Both the position numbers and the translations under genes were made by a program. A stretch of DNA of 64,000 nucleotides from Euptelea pleiosperma (taxonomy: Eukaryota > Streptophyta > Magnoliopsida > Ranunculales > Eupteleaceae). Positions 12,749 through 24,269 of this stretch are shown piece after piece (within the stretch, counting starts at the first letter, position 1; each line of letters begins with the position of its first letter). The DNA is taken from contig CM068549.1 of NCBI GenBank assembly GCA_035048495.1, forward strand, positions 7,175,822 through 7,239,821, in the 5' to 3' direction. Below the pieces are notes generated by a model, which saw only the letters and a list, made by a program, of their open reading frames with translations, ran no database searches and had not been told where the DNA came from.

Positions 12749-12756
12749 CTATAAGA
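12749..12756 (+). promoter_or_regulatory. TATA box of E5 LTR
   Basis: CTATAAGA lies upstream of a CT-rich transcribed region and matches the position and sequence in E7 (43090-43097). Confidence 0.5.
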
Positions 12757-13899
12757 GATCTACGATCTCTCCTTCTTGGGTTGGTCCCCTCCCCCTTGAA
12801 TACTCCTAACATCTTCTCCTCTCTCCCTTTGCTCTATATTTTCACCATTCTCCATCAAAACTAGCAAACAAGGAACGGCTGGTTCTCTTGGCTGCACCAT
12901 TAAACCCCCAGGTTCCTTCCCCCTTAAACTTTCTTACTCTTCTTTCTCTCCTCCATCTTCTTCTCCGGCCACCCTCCGTTAGCGCCGGCGAACTTGGTAG
13001 GTTCTTCTCTTCTTCTTCTTCTTCTTTCCTCTTCTTTCTTCTGTCTTCTTTCTCCATCGCACCAGCAGCCACCTCGCTGGCCGGACTGGTTCACCCCCCC
13101 TTCCGGCGATCCGTCCTCTTCTTCTTCTTTCTCTTCTTTAACTTCACCGGAGTTGCAGGTGCAACTCCAGTCAGTTTCAAACCAGACCGATATCCACCTT
13201 TGTCTGATTTGTCCATCTTCAACACATCTCAGGTACAACACCTGCTGATGCTCCTTAATCACCATTTTCTCCACCCTTGCTTCCATAGAGACTTGCAACT
13301 CCCTATTCTCCAACCAGCCACCATTGATTTCGGCGAGAAGCTTGCCGGAATCTGCACTCCATTCACCATCTAGAGCACCTCCAACACCATGTGGTGCAGT
13401 GCAATCACCCCCAACCTTCACCGCAGGCAGCTCTATCCATACTAGCAACAGCACCGTCCCATCCACTGTTGTCCTGCAGGTCCGTTACACTCCTCCTTGC
13501 TGGTGCCCACGCCAGAAAATCCAGCAAGCACCACACCAGGGTGCCACACAAACACGTTGTGGTCCAACAACTGTGATCTCATCCATCTTCCTTGCTGCAA
13601 CCGCAAGTCACCTCTCAAAATGCAACTAAACCCACCACCAGCCACCTGCGTCTTCTCCAGCGCTCCCACCTTAGGAGACACCACAACGTGCTCCTCCCTT
13701 CTCCAACCTCTAGTTCTAACCTACAACACCTCTTACCGTTTCTCCTTTGTGGGTAGAACCTGCAGGAGCTCCATCAAGATTTGCAGCCAGCTGGTTCTCT
13801 TCTCTACAGTGTGCTCCACCGTGGAAATACCCCTCTCCTTGCTGCTGCACATTCTGTTCTAGCCGTTGCACTCACCTTTGTCCAACTCATTGCTGCCAC

Positions 13900-14127
13900 T
13901 GATATTCGCTCAAAAGTGCTTATTTTAAGTAATTATCCTTTTAGCGTTATTGCATTCTCCTACGTAAAATACTCTATTTACCTACTTTTCTACGTAAGAG
14001 TCTCTTGTGTTGCGTAGAACACACTTTTCTGGACGAAATGGTATATTTGCATGCATTAAACACATTTTCGGAAGTCTAGACATGTAGTCATTCTGATAGA
14101 GTCTCATTATGCGCTTCTTCTGTCGCA
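13900..14127 (+). repeat. E2 5' LTR remnant
   Basis: It matches the first 228 bases of subfamily A LTRs up to CTTCTGTCGCA. Then TCATTCCAACTGA, resembling leader sequence near 23628-23640 of E3, joins GATAAACCAGTGG, equivalent to about 24092 in E3. Most of the LTR, the PBS and most of the leader are therefore deleted. Confidence 0.8.
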
Positions 14128-14405
14128 TCATTCCAACTGAGATAAACCAGTGGTCCGCCCACTGTCATAATCTACTCTAGCCCCAAAACTAACAAGATAA
14201 TGCCTAAAATATATCCTGATTGTTTAGAATAGGATTATCTGTGCTTGGTGTGCATCATTTAGAATCACTACTCCAGTGTCTCCTTTTGGCAACTTTTTGC
14301 CAAATCTTGGGCTTGCTTTTTCAAGTAGAAGCCCGGTTGGATCTGTCCTAACCTTTTACTGACTCGATCTGAGAGTTAGTCTACCGAACCCCTCTATCGC
14401 CTCTA
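14128..14405 (+). other. E2 residual leader
   Basis: This is the last part of the family leader, almost identical to 56012-56265 of E9 (CCACTGTCATAATCTACTCT and onward). It is non-coding. Confidence 0.7.
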
Positions 14406-16174
14406 ATGGCAGATGAACGGCCTTTGTATGAGACCTACTACAGTTTCTGTGAGAATCGAGGTGATCACTCTCAACAATGGTATGACAATTCTGTGTATCA
14501 TCATGATACTCCAGTCTCGCACACTTCTACAGGGTATGATAATCACTGAGATCCGGAGTACAATTCTGTACTCCAAGAGCTTAAAAATTCAGTCTCTGCC
14601 CTTCGTGCCGCAGTCCAGCAACCTGTGTACCATTCTCAGTCTGTAGGATATTACCCTCCTATCCAGCAAGATGTCTGTACCTTTCCATCTCCAATGCAGA
14701 CCTCCTATGACAACACTTATTATCCGGATAATAGGAGTCACCATAACTTTGGTTGGAAACAGTCTGCTATCCCGCAACAACTGTCGCAGGATAATTATCC
14801 TTGCGGGTTCCATCAACCCAATGGAGAATATGACTGGCAACACTCGCAATCCAAGTACCCATCATATCCACAGAATGACTATTCTGATCAACAGTGGGCC
14901 CCTCAGGATTTCCAGAGTCAGCAGCTAGTCCCAGACTCCACTCTGCCTTACAACTTTCATACCCAGTCGGACTACAATCAAGAGTTCGCACATCAGCTCC
15001 CCTTGGCTGAACCGCCTCCGTTGGCTACTAAACCCGGTCTAGAGGACCTTCTCTCTCAGTACATTGCCCAGCAACAACAGTATTTCCAAGGTCTAGAGCA
15101 CCAACAACAGCTATCTATGGAGAGCTTGGAGCAACGTCTAGTTCAATTAGAAAATGAGAGAGAGGAAGTCAACTTCACTAGCCCACCAATAGCCTATCTT
15201 GAGGAGAGTGACATGGCCACTGTCTATAATGAGGAGTCACACAATTGGACCAAGGACCAGAATTGCCAGGATGAAATAGAAGTTGTCACCACCCCTAGAT
15301 CGAGCCAGACTATTGAGGAGCCAGTGTTTCCTTCTTCGGTGCCTTAAAAGCACCACATCCTGAACCTACCTCAGAGCAACCTATTTCTCACTCTCCCACT
15401 GCTGCTTCTAACCTGGACCCTGAAGATGATCATCATGACACTGAGTTTTGTCTCGATCGTAGGATCCCTGCTGTCATAGATCTACCGTTCCTCCCCACCT
15501 CCCTTGGATTGTGCAACAATTGTGATGAATCCGAGTCTCAATCTTTGGTGCCCTTAACAGCACCAACTTCTGGACTGAGCACAGAGGAACTTAGTCCCAT
15601 CTCTATCTCTGATAATTCTCTCTCTGCTCTGAATGCAGACATTCCTACTGATGAGCCATGTCTAGAAAATGGGCCTCCCGCTGTCCTGGACCTACCGATC
15701 CCCACCGAGGAGGGACATATTGAGTGTAGGGATTGGAACATCCCTCTCAAATTAGAAAACATCGAGGGAGAGGTCAACAGTTTTCACCCGTCACCCTACG
15801 TCGATGTTGTTGATGAACCGTATGTCATGGAGAGTCTAATTCAGGACTCTCTCGAGGATAAATTATCCAAGTGTCAAGAACACTTTGAGTCTGACTTCAT
15901 CTCAGAGTCAGACAATTTTGGTATTACTGATCTGCAGGAGTCTGCTCCATTCAGATACATTCCCGCAAAACTCAATGAGTTTGCGGCTCTGCTAACCACG
16001 GTCAGAGAACCCACTCCTACTCCTATCCTCTCAGTTTTTACTGAGAAGCTTCAATCCCTCCTTACTCAACTACACACTTTTATAGAGCTACTCAGAGAAA
16101 TTACTGTCCTTCTCTCAGTCTACACTGAAAAAGACCTGTTCTACACAGGTATACCTAGACAAGGGATAGGATAA
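14406..16174 (+). pseudogene. Gag-tail ORF of E2, two lesions
   Basis: It is a near-identical relative of the intact E9 ORF. It starts MADERPLYETYYSF. A TGA at 14547-14549 replaces the Arg codon of E9. A one-base T deletion near 15345 makes a TAA and shifts the frame; the remaining third stays open to ...IPRQGIG at 16174. The layout matches E9: Tyr/Gln/Pro-rich region, Gln-rich coiled-coil-like stretch, two acidic repeat blocks with DEPCLENGPPAVLD and CLDRRIPAV signatures, and a conserved C-terminal segment related to sequence downstream of the Athila protease. Capsid core, zinc knuckle and catalytic protease residues are absent. Few lesions suggest recent loss of function. Confidence 0.85.
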
Positions 16175-18126
16175 CTGTTTCCGTTCTACCTTAGGTGTCA
16201 GGAAGACTGCAGATTCACTCAGTCTCCATGAGTTTTAACCTGGTTGGGGGTACTTGATATACCCCCATCATGTCTAGCTGAAGACATAAAACTTAGCGCT
16301 TTCGGAAAGGCAATTCCGGTATTCCTAGAGTACATGAGTCTCATGCATTTGTTATTACTGTTATATCTCTGAAAATGCAGGTACATTCATTCTCCCGATC
16401 ATCAGGTACCAAACACTGTCGAGTTTCTGCCGACTTGGTAACATCCTTCCTGAACTTTTGCATCATCATCACTGAATTTTTATCATTTTATGTCCCGGTC
16501 ATGAGCACCGAGGACGGTGCTGTATTTTGGTTGGGGGTGGGTATTTACCAAAACTCATGTCTTCATTTTGATAAAAAAAAAAAATGTGTGTTGTTTTTGG
16601 GGTGATTTCCAATGTTCTCCAAAAGTTTTCTAGAATTTCAAAAATGTGTCAAATACCCTGACTTTGATTAGCTGAAAACCTCCGTTAAGTCAGTATTGAG
16701 AATGTCAATTTTTGTTTAAGGTTAGCTTTGAGTCAAGTCAAGCGTGGCTACAGCAGTTTTGAAAACTTAGAAAAACTCAGATTCAGTACAATTGCACACT
16801 ATCAACATCAGAGTCATCCTAAGTTTGGAAATTCTAGAGATCCTGTGAGAAGAATTGTGGAGACCTAACCTAGTGAGCTTTCGAGCCTTTAATCATTTCA
16901 GAGGGTTATACATTAATCCTGAGTCACAAGATGACTCACTATTCTTCATGCCCGCAATATTCGTTGAGAGATCTCATTATCTTTTGCTTCGATCATAAAA
17001 CTCGGAACGACATCAACATTGGATAACTACGACAGAACCTTCTCTGTATCCAGTCAAGACAGTATACATGATAGTGCAAACCCCAGAAAATGATTTAGGC
17101 CATTTTTCTGAACTGTTCAGCCTTTTTTCTTACCTGAATTATACTTCACTAGAAACCCCTTGAGCCCTTCTATAAAAGCCTTTTCTTTGTAAACCCATCA
17201 ACCTAAAATCCAGTCCAGCTACGAAACATGACTGGCTACCCTTATTTTGAAATAGACAAAAGAATAACTGATATGGGTGTACCGTAAAAAGAAAAGTAAA
17301 GAAGAAGAATCAAAAGGAAAAGAAAGTGGTTCAAGCTGAAAACAAAATATGGAAAGAAAGTATGAAGAAGAGCTGAAAAGAAATTGAGCAGTCTCAGAAA
17401 TATCAAGAAAAAGAGAAAAATACGAAAAAAGGAAAAAAAACCAGATAATGGTGTTACGCCGCAGGAAAAATGCAAGAAAATGGCAATATGCTCTCAAGAT
17501 CTTTGAAATCCTGTATCCCTTTATTTCTCTACACCTGACCTAAGCCTCATTATAACCCAGGAAAGTCCTATTTGATTCTAGGATAGCACGATCATAAAAT
17601 GTGGAGATTGGAGAAAGAGAAGCTATAGAGTTTGATCTGACGTTCCCGAGTGAAGTGGTATTCCAATCATGAGATCTTCTTCTGTTAAAGATGTCCTTCC
17701 TTTAAATAATATATATGTGAGATCTTTGCTTTCATATATCAATACATCTCCTCACATATAAATTGAGAGAAAAGAAGAAAACCCTTCATGTGTGATTCTA
17801 TTCTGAGTGCTAAACATGTGAGATTTGAGGTCGAGGCATAAAAACTTAGAGGTGATCTGGAAATCTTTACTGTCGGATGATGAGAATGTTGAGCACACAC
17901 ACACGCAGAGTCTGACTATTCTGGGTCATGATTATCAGTCTGTAGTCTTGCCAAAACTTTCCAACTCTTCGCTAGCATGTAACTATTTTTGCATCTATTC
18001 AATGATTTTACGAACGGTGTTTTCCCGGAGCTAATATGAAAAAGTGTGCAGCATGTGCAGAGCCCTTTTAAGCTCATTTATTTCGCACTAATTGCCAAGG
18101 ATTGGCAATATGCTGGTTGGGGGTTG
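16175..18126 (+). other. E2 3' untranslated region
   Basis: This conserved non-coding block is shared with E1, E3 and E9. It has a GGGGGTA/TACCCCC hairpin (16246-16266), a GCACCG-AGGA-CGGTGC hairpin near 16505-16520 followed by TTTTGGTTGGGGGTGGG, and a terminal polypurine-like GGTTGGGGGTTG ending at 18126. Confidence 0.7.
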
Positions 18127-19841
18127 TGATATTCGCTCAAAAGTGCTTATTTTAAGTAATTATCCTTTTAGCGTTATTGCATTCTCCTACGTAAAATACT
18201 CTATTTACCTACTTTTCTACGTAAGAGTCTCTTGTGTTGCGTAGAAGACACTTTTCTAGATGAAATGGTATATTTGCATGCATTAAACACATTTTCGGAA
18301 GTCTAGACATGTAGTCATTCTGATAGAGTCTCATTATGCGCTTCTTCTATCGCAGGAAACCCCGATGGGACGATTCTCAAGACTTGTGGGCCCAAATTGA
18401 TCATGAAAGCCCATTATCAAAGCCTAAAGAGCCCACATGCTATGACTAGAAGATATGGGCCAAATATGGGTTGAATAAGAGGACCAAAAAGCCGGCCCAA
18501 AGAACGAAGAGAGCAGGAGAGCCAATGACCAAGAGACGGACCAAAGCGTTTAAAGCCACATGAGTCAGCAAAGAATGATAGTCGACTCTACTGGAGAAGC
18601 GTGAGGATGGTCACAGTGAAGACCAGGATTCCAGACCCTCCGCCAGTGCTTTTCTCTCTATTTTCTGATACTTTCTCTCTCATCTCTCCTTATTCTCTCT
18701 CTCTTCATCTCTCGGTCCTCGAATCTACTGACCTAACCCCAGAACTCCTGCCCATTGGCTCTATCTCATCTCCCTTAGCTTTCTGACCGTTGGATCTTCC
18801 ATCGGACCGTTGGATCTCTCTAGATTCGTCGATCTACCAATCTGGGTCCCAATCAAGTCACCATCCATCCGATCGCAATCAGACTGTCTGTCACAACATC
18901 TTGTGAGACGATGGACATCATCAATCCATGTGGGCCAGTAGCCGGGCCCATCATCATCGACCCGCTGTCCGACCAGTTAGTGGACCCCGTGAATTTCAAA
19001 ATAATTTTAATTAAATTTTAAAAAATGGGGGGTCCACTAAATGAGGAGATTCCCCATAGAAAAGTAATGTTTTACTTAAAAAAAAAAAAAAATATTTTTT
19101 CATATTTTTTATTTTCAAAAAATACCCTATTTCCATTAAAGGAAATAGGGAGCTTTATAAGAGGAAGGAGAAGGGTACGTTCGAACCCTAATCCCCCTCT
19201 TTTCTTCTCCTCTCCTTCCCCTAATCTTCTGCCCACGTTTTCGCCTTCTTCTTTCTTCTCTTTTCTTCTTCTTCTTCTTCTTCTTTTTCTTCTTCTTCTT
19301 TCTTCTTGATCTCGCCGGAGTTGCAGAACTCCGGCCGTACTTCTTCCTTCTTCTTCAGCTTCTCTTCTCTTCCTTCTCTTCTTTCCTCTTCCTCTCTTAC
19401 CTTTCTTCTTTCTTCTTCTCTTTCTTGTCTTCTTCTTCTTCTTCTTCTTCTTCTTCTCAACGCCGGAGTTGCAGACCTGCAACTCCGGCCGTCAGCGCCC
19501 CCCTCCGCCTGCTCCTCCGATAGGGTAGCCCCGTAACACCACACTACCAGTTCTCCTTGCTCCAGCGCCTCCTCCATTGGTCTGCAACGATATAGATCTG
19601 CATCACATGCAGATCTGTCCTTCATCGTCACCTCCTTCACCACGCTGCTGGTGTAGCGCCTGCAACTCCGGCAAGTAGCACGACCTCAATAGCAGCCCAC
19701 AACCCAGCGCCTTCTCCTTCTTCTTCTCCTTCGATCCTCACCCAAAACAGCAAGCGTTCACCCCTTCTCCTACTCCATTATCTTCTTCTTCAATTTTTTT
19801 TTATCTTCTTTCTCTTTCTTCTCCTTCTCCTTCCACGTTTT
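18127..19841 (+). repeat. E2 3' LTR, first part (subfamily A)
   Basis: It starts TGATATTCGCTCAAAAGTGC after the polypurine-like tract and is interrupted by E3 at 19841 (duplication GTTTT, 19837-19841). It contains GGAGTTGCA hairpins at 19314-19335 and 19462-19489 and TTC-rich tracts. Confidence 0.9.
19154..19161 (+). promoter_or_regulatory. TATA box of E2 3' LTR
   Basis: TTTATAAG follows GGAAATAGGGAGC, a context conserved in all subfamily A LTRs here. Confidence 0.6.
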
Positions 19842-20821
19842 TGATATTCGCTCAAAAGTGCTTATTTTAAGCAATTATCCTTTTAGCGTTATTGCATTCT
19901 CCTACGTAAAATACTCTATTTACCTACTTTTCTACGTAAGAGTCTCTTGTGTTGCATAGAACACACTTTTCTGGACGAAATGGTATATTTGCATGCATTA
20001 AACACATTTTCGGAAGTCTAGATATTAAGCCGTTCTGATAAAGTCTCATTACGCGCTTCTTCTGTCGCAGGAAACCCCGATGGGACGATTCTCGAGACTT
20101 GTGGGCCCAAATCGATCATGAAAGCCCATTATCAAAGCTTAAAGAGCCCACATGCTATGACTAGAAGATATGGGCCAAATATGAGCTGAATAAGAGGACC
20201 AAAAAGTCGGCCCAAAGAACGAAGAGAGCAGGAGAGCCAATGACCAAGAGACGGACCAAAGCGTTTAAAGCCACATGAGTCAGCAAAGAATGATAGTCGA
20301 CTCTACTGGAGAAGCGTGAGGATGGTCACAGTGAAGACCAGGGTTCCAGACCCTCCGCTAGTGCTTTTCTCTCTATTTTCTGATACTTTTTCTCTCATCT
20401 CTCCTTATTCTCTATCTCTCTTCATCTCTCGGTCCTCGAATCTACTGACCTAACCCCAGAACTCCTGCCCATCGGCTCTATTTCATCTCCCTTAGCTTTC
20501 TGACCGTTGGATCTTCCATCAGACCGTTGGTCTTCAATCGGACCGTTGGATCTCTCTAGATCCGTCGATCTACCAATCTGAGTTCCAATCAAGTCACCAT
20601 CCATCCGATCGCCATCAGACCGTCTGTCACATCATCTTGTGAGACAATGGACATTACAAATCCATGTGGGCCAGTAGCCGGGCCCATCATCATCGACCCG
20701 CTGTCCGACCAGTTAGTGGACCCCGTGAATTTCCAAAGAATTTTAATTAAATTTCAAAAAAATGGGGGGTCCACTAATTGAGGAGATTCCCCATAGAAAA
20801 GTAGATTTTTACTTTAAAAAA

Positions 20822-20824
20822 ATA

Positions 20825-20847
<23 letters not shown>
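20822..20847 (+). repeat. (AT)n microsatellite
   Basis: Alternating AT run just upstream of the TATA region. The 3' LTR copy has a much shorter version (near 35845), so the tract has changed since insertion. Confidence 0.8.
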
Positions 20848-20855
<8 letters not shown>

Positions 20856-20898
20856 TATTTTCAAAAATACCCTATTTCCATTAAAGGAAATAGGGAGC

Positions 20899-20906
20899 TT
20901 TATAAG
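20899..20906 (+). promoter_or_regulatory. TATA box of E3 5' LTR
   Basis: TTTATAAG in the conserved context GGAAATAGGGAGC...AAG, upstream of the CT-rich transcribed region. It is the likely promoter for E3 genomic RNA. Confidence 0.6.
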
Positions 20907-21977
20907 AAGAGGGAGAAGGGTTCGTTCGAACCCTAATCCCCCTCCTTTCCTCTCCTTTCTATTCCCAAAAACCCCCCCTACGTTCTTTCCTCTTTTTTTC
21001 TCTTCTTTTTCTCTTCTTCTTCTTTTACCGGCCGGAGTTGCAGAACTCCGGCCACCTCGTCTTCTTCACGTTTTTCTCCTCTTCCAGCCACTATCCAGCC
21101 CCTTGCTCACCTCCCCAGCGTCCTCCACGATCTCTTTTGGAGGTCCACCGCCCTCAGCCATCACAAGCGTGTGCAACTGCTTGCTGTCAAAACCGCACCA
21201 CCCAGCCCACCGGACTGGTTCGCCTCCGTCTCCTCCGCCTGCAACAGCGCCTCCTCTTCTCGCCAGCAACACCACCTCCGTTTTCTCTTATTGTTCGCCT
21301 GCACCTCAGTCTGCTCCTCTTCCTTCTTCTTCCGCCTCTTCTTTTTAATCTTCCTCGGAGTTGCAGACAGCAACTCCGGTGGTCTCCTTCACGTTACTCC
21401 ACCGTGAGCAGCGCCTGCTGCTCCGCCCACCGCGAGCACAACCACAGGGCAGCACTGCCTGTGTGCCTCGCCTCCATATTGATTGGATACGCCTCCAGCA
21501 AGGCTTCTCCATCGCCGTAACCACCCTCTTCTTTTTTCCCCAAGCCGTTACAGCCCATCTTCTCTATCAAGCTATCCATCTCAAGGACCGCCCAGCAACT
21601 TCTTCAAGTTGTTGCCCTTGGCACGATCCTCCTCAACCCATTGGACGCCCCCAACTCTTCCCTCCTCAAAAACTTCCAAGCCGTCATTAACAAAAGAAAA
21701 AAAAAAAAAAAAAGGGAGGAGAAGAGAGAAGAAGAGAGGAGGAAGCCAGCCTCCCATAACCACCACGTGGTGCTCCTTAGCACCCTCCAAGCTGTCTCCA
21801 CCATCTTGGCGCTGATCAAGACACCACCCTCTCCTCTGCCTCGCCAGACCTGCAGCTTCTCCATCATTCTTGGCCGAGACCTCTCCACCAAGCAAACCAC
21901 CTTCATCGTCCATGCCCCTCTCCTAGGCCAAACTGCACCATGCAGTCCACACTTGGCCAATCCCAACCTTGCTCAAG

Positions 21978-22475
21978 GTGAGATCATATGTAGTTTCTCT
22001 CTCTCTAACTCTTCCTCTCTCTAAATTTCTAAAGCTTCTCATTCTATCTCTAGTTCTCTCTTTCTCTCTCTAAGTCATTTTAGGTCTTCTCTCACTTTCT
22101 CTTTCTAGACCTTCTCTCACTATTTCTTTCTCTCTCTATTCCTTTACGAATGCTTTATAGATTAGCTTTCTTCTTGGCATATTTATTTCAGAAGTTATGT
22201 AATTGACAATTTTATTAGATTAATGGATGATTTCAATGTTGGTTATTATGATTTTGCTATTTCGCATTAGTTAGGTTATTAATTTCATGGCTCTCTCTCT
22301 AAATCAAAGCATATTTTAATCCGATCTATCCACCACTCTCACCCCACCATCATTCGCATCAATTTCTATGGAAAAATCTGTCATTTTATGTTCTTATTTG
22401 CGCTAATCCGACTAATCCCGAGTGCGGATCGACATCCGACACGAAACTACTATACAAAAATCTCAAATTTTGCAG
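21978..22475 (+). other. Candidate intron in E3 5' LTR
   Basis: Donor-like CTCAAG|GTGAGATC and acceptor-like AATTTTGCAG|GAAATCGG enclose 498 nt rich in T and TCTCTC. The 3' LTR has an equal-length copy at 37011-37508. Confidence 0.45.
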
Positions 22476-22553
22476 GAAATCGGATAGAAATTACAAATAT
22501 TGTTGATTTTAGGGTTTCCGTAACCAACGACGCGGAAAAACCCTACTTTCAAA

Positions 22554-22567
22554 TGGCGCCGCTGCCG
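22554..22567 (+). other. E3 primer binding site (tRNA-Asp)
   Basis: TGGCGCCGCTGCCG begins two bases after the LTR and complements the 3' end of tRNA-Asp (one G/T-type difference from the usual TGGCGCCGTTGCCG). Homology to the tRNA ends after about 14 nt here, unlike in E9. Confidence 0.8.
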
Positions 22568-24269
22568 CTCGGGTGACCGGAAGTGCAAAAAAGGACGTAA
22601 ATACGGAATTGGAAAGTCGCTAAATCGGAAAGCTGCTCAATTTGGCCAGCCCGACCTTTTCGGAAAACTTTCTATTTTTGGTTTTTAGTGATTTTTAGCA
22701 GTTTTTAAATTACTATTTTTAATGCCTCGGAAGGCCGAGTGCAAATTTGTAATAATTTAGGAATTTTACTGCTTTCCATATAACTGCGAGATCTTGTTCT
22801 AGGGTTTTTTTAGAAACCCTAGATTAAGTGGAAAATACCAAAAAAATAAAAAAATCAAAATTCAAAAAAATTAGGGTTTTATATTTTGCAGATTTTTAGA
22901 AATCACCAATCCAGGATTTGCGATTTTTGGAAAGATTCTAAAATCTTGTAACTCTGCTTAATTAGGGTTTCCCCTCTTAGAAGTTTCCACTTTAGAGGAA
23001 TTTCCATCTTTAGAAATCCTCCGAATTTGGAAAAGTTTGCAAAAGGAAATACCCCAAATCTAGCAGAATTTTAATTTTGGAAAATTTCCCAAAATTGTAA
23101 GGGATCTCGCAATCAAATCTTTCTTGGAAGATCTCCACAGTTCGGGAAACATTCCAATCTAGGTATTTTCCAAATCTGGGAATTCCTAAATTTTAACCCA
23201 TCTCGAATTTGGAAACTAATTAAAAAACTTGCCTAAATTCAATGCTTGCTCAGTGAACCCTAAAAAGGCAAGGATCTTCCAAATAGAATCCCACATACCT
23301 AGACCTTGCGATCTAACTGTTTCTGCAGGAACACGATCCAGTGTGGGTAGGGAGCGAAAGCTCAAAGAGGTGGAGTCGGGCCCAAGCCCATTAGGATACC
23401 CCTCTCTAACCCACGGAGGCGACCCCGTGGCGTGGCCCACGGGAGGTAAGTCTCTATCCTCGCCTTGAGTGCGATACAGAGCATATTGGGTGCATCATTG
23501 CCGCTTGTCTATTTGTTTTCTAGCAACAACTTATTCGACTTGCGTGGTGTGGCCGTTAATCAATCAACTCTAAGAGAGCAAACCCAGCTCCAAAATTGAA
23601 ACTGGTGGGATTTCATCACCCACCTCATCATTCCAGCTGATATTGATCCCCAGGATCCATCTATAATAAAAAGAATCAAGAAGTAGAGCCAATTAGCCCG
23701 GTGTTCGAGGAAAAATCCACGCAAAGCGAACCCGCTTAACATCCAATCGAAATAAGACCACGAGCGCGGGTCCCTGTTGTCTAACACACCCATAAGTCCC
23801 TGCTACTCAAGTATACTGAGCTCGACGTGGCATCTTGGACTATTCGGCGGTTAGTTACGTATGGACTAGGAACACGCACCAACCCTAACTTAACCCGAGG
23901 GAACACTCTTCTTATCCACTTGACCAATCCGGTTAGTCTGGGACGTACTTAAGTCAGCCATTGTGCCGCACGTCTGTCTAGGCTTCGGATTGCCTTGTTG
24001 TTAACTAGATTTAGTACTAAAGGATTCGCTCTGAAGAGTGTAGCCTGGTGAGAACCTCTGAGTGCAAAACAGTTAGTCCGGTGGTTGAAAGATAAACCAG
24101 TGGTCCGCCCACTGTCATAATCTACTCTAGCCCCAAAACTAACAAAGATAATTCCTAAAATATATCCTCATTGCTTAGAATAGGATTATCTGTGCTTGGT
24201 GTGCATCATTTAGGATAGTGTTCCTCTCTGGCAACTTTTTGCCAAGTATAGAGCTTGCCTCATTCGCGT
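22568..24269 (+). other. E3 untranslated leader
   Basis: Non-coding leader shared with E1. It contains GTGTGGGTAGGGAGCGAAAG near 23340 and a donor-like GAGGTAAGT at 23443-23451. The last portion (from about 24110) is the part kept in E2 and E9. Confidence 0.7.

Larger units (their letters stand above)
11963..13899 (+). repeat. E5: solo LTR, first part (subfamily B)
   Basis: It begins TGATATTCGCTCAAAAGTGC after GTACA and is interrupted at 13899 by E2. The second part is 38536-39227, ending ...AATTTCA followed by GTACA again. Only one LTR lies between the duplications, so this is a solo LTR, about 2.63 kb without the insertion. It includes CCCATG hexamer repeats, a TATA box near 12749 and a GGAGTTGCA hairpin at 13149-13168. 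Confidence 0.9.
19842..22551 (+). repeat. E3 5' LTR (subfamily A)
   Basis: It runs TGATATTCGC...ACCCTACTTTCA. It differs from the 3' LTR (34885-37584) mainly in simple repeats and a few substitutions, for example an A-to-G/T-type difference in the CCGTTGGATCTTC repeats near 20520. It contains an AT dinucleotide tract at about 20822-20847, GGAGTTGCA hairpins at 21030-21053 and about 21354-21379, and an A-rich run near 21700. Confidence 0.95.

Noticed and set aside
17219..17497. Recurrent hydrophobic antisense frame in 3' regions (also 33976-34254 and 59121-59393)
   Set aside because: It recurs because the non-coding 3' DNA is shared. Its Phe/Ser/Leu content reflects AAG/GAA-rich sense sequence, and E1 has only a broken version.
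21038..22024. Pro/Ser-rich frames in E3 LTRs (copies at 36067-37057) as captured host gene
   Set aside because: The frames differ between the two LTRs through simple-repeat indels and show no known domain. They lie in the predicted untranslated leader.
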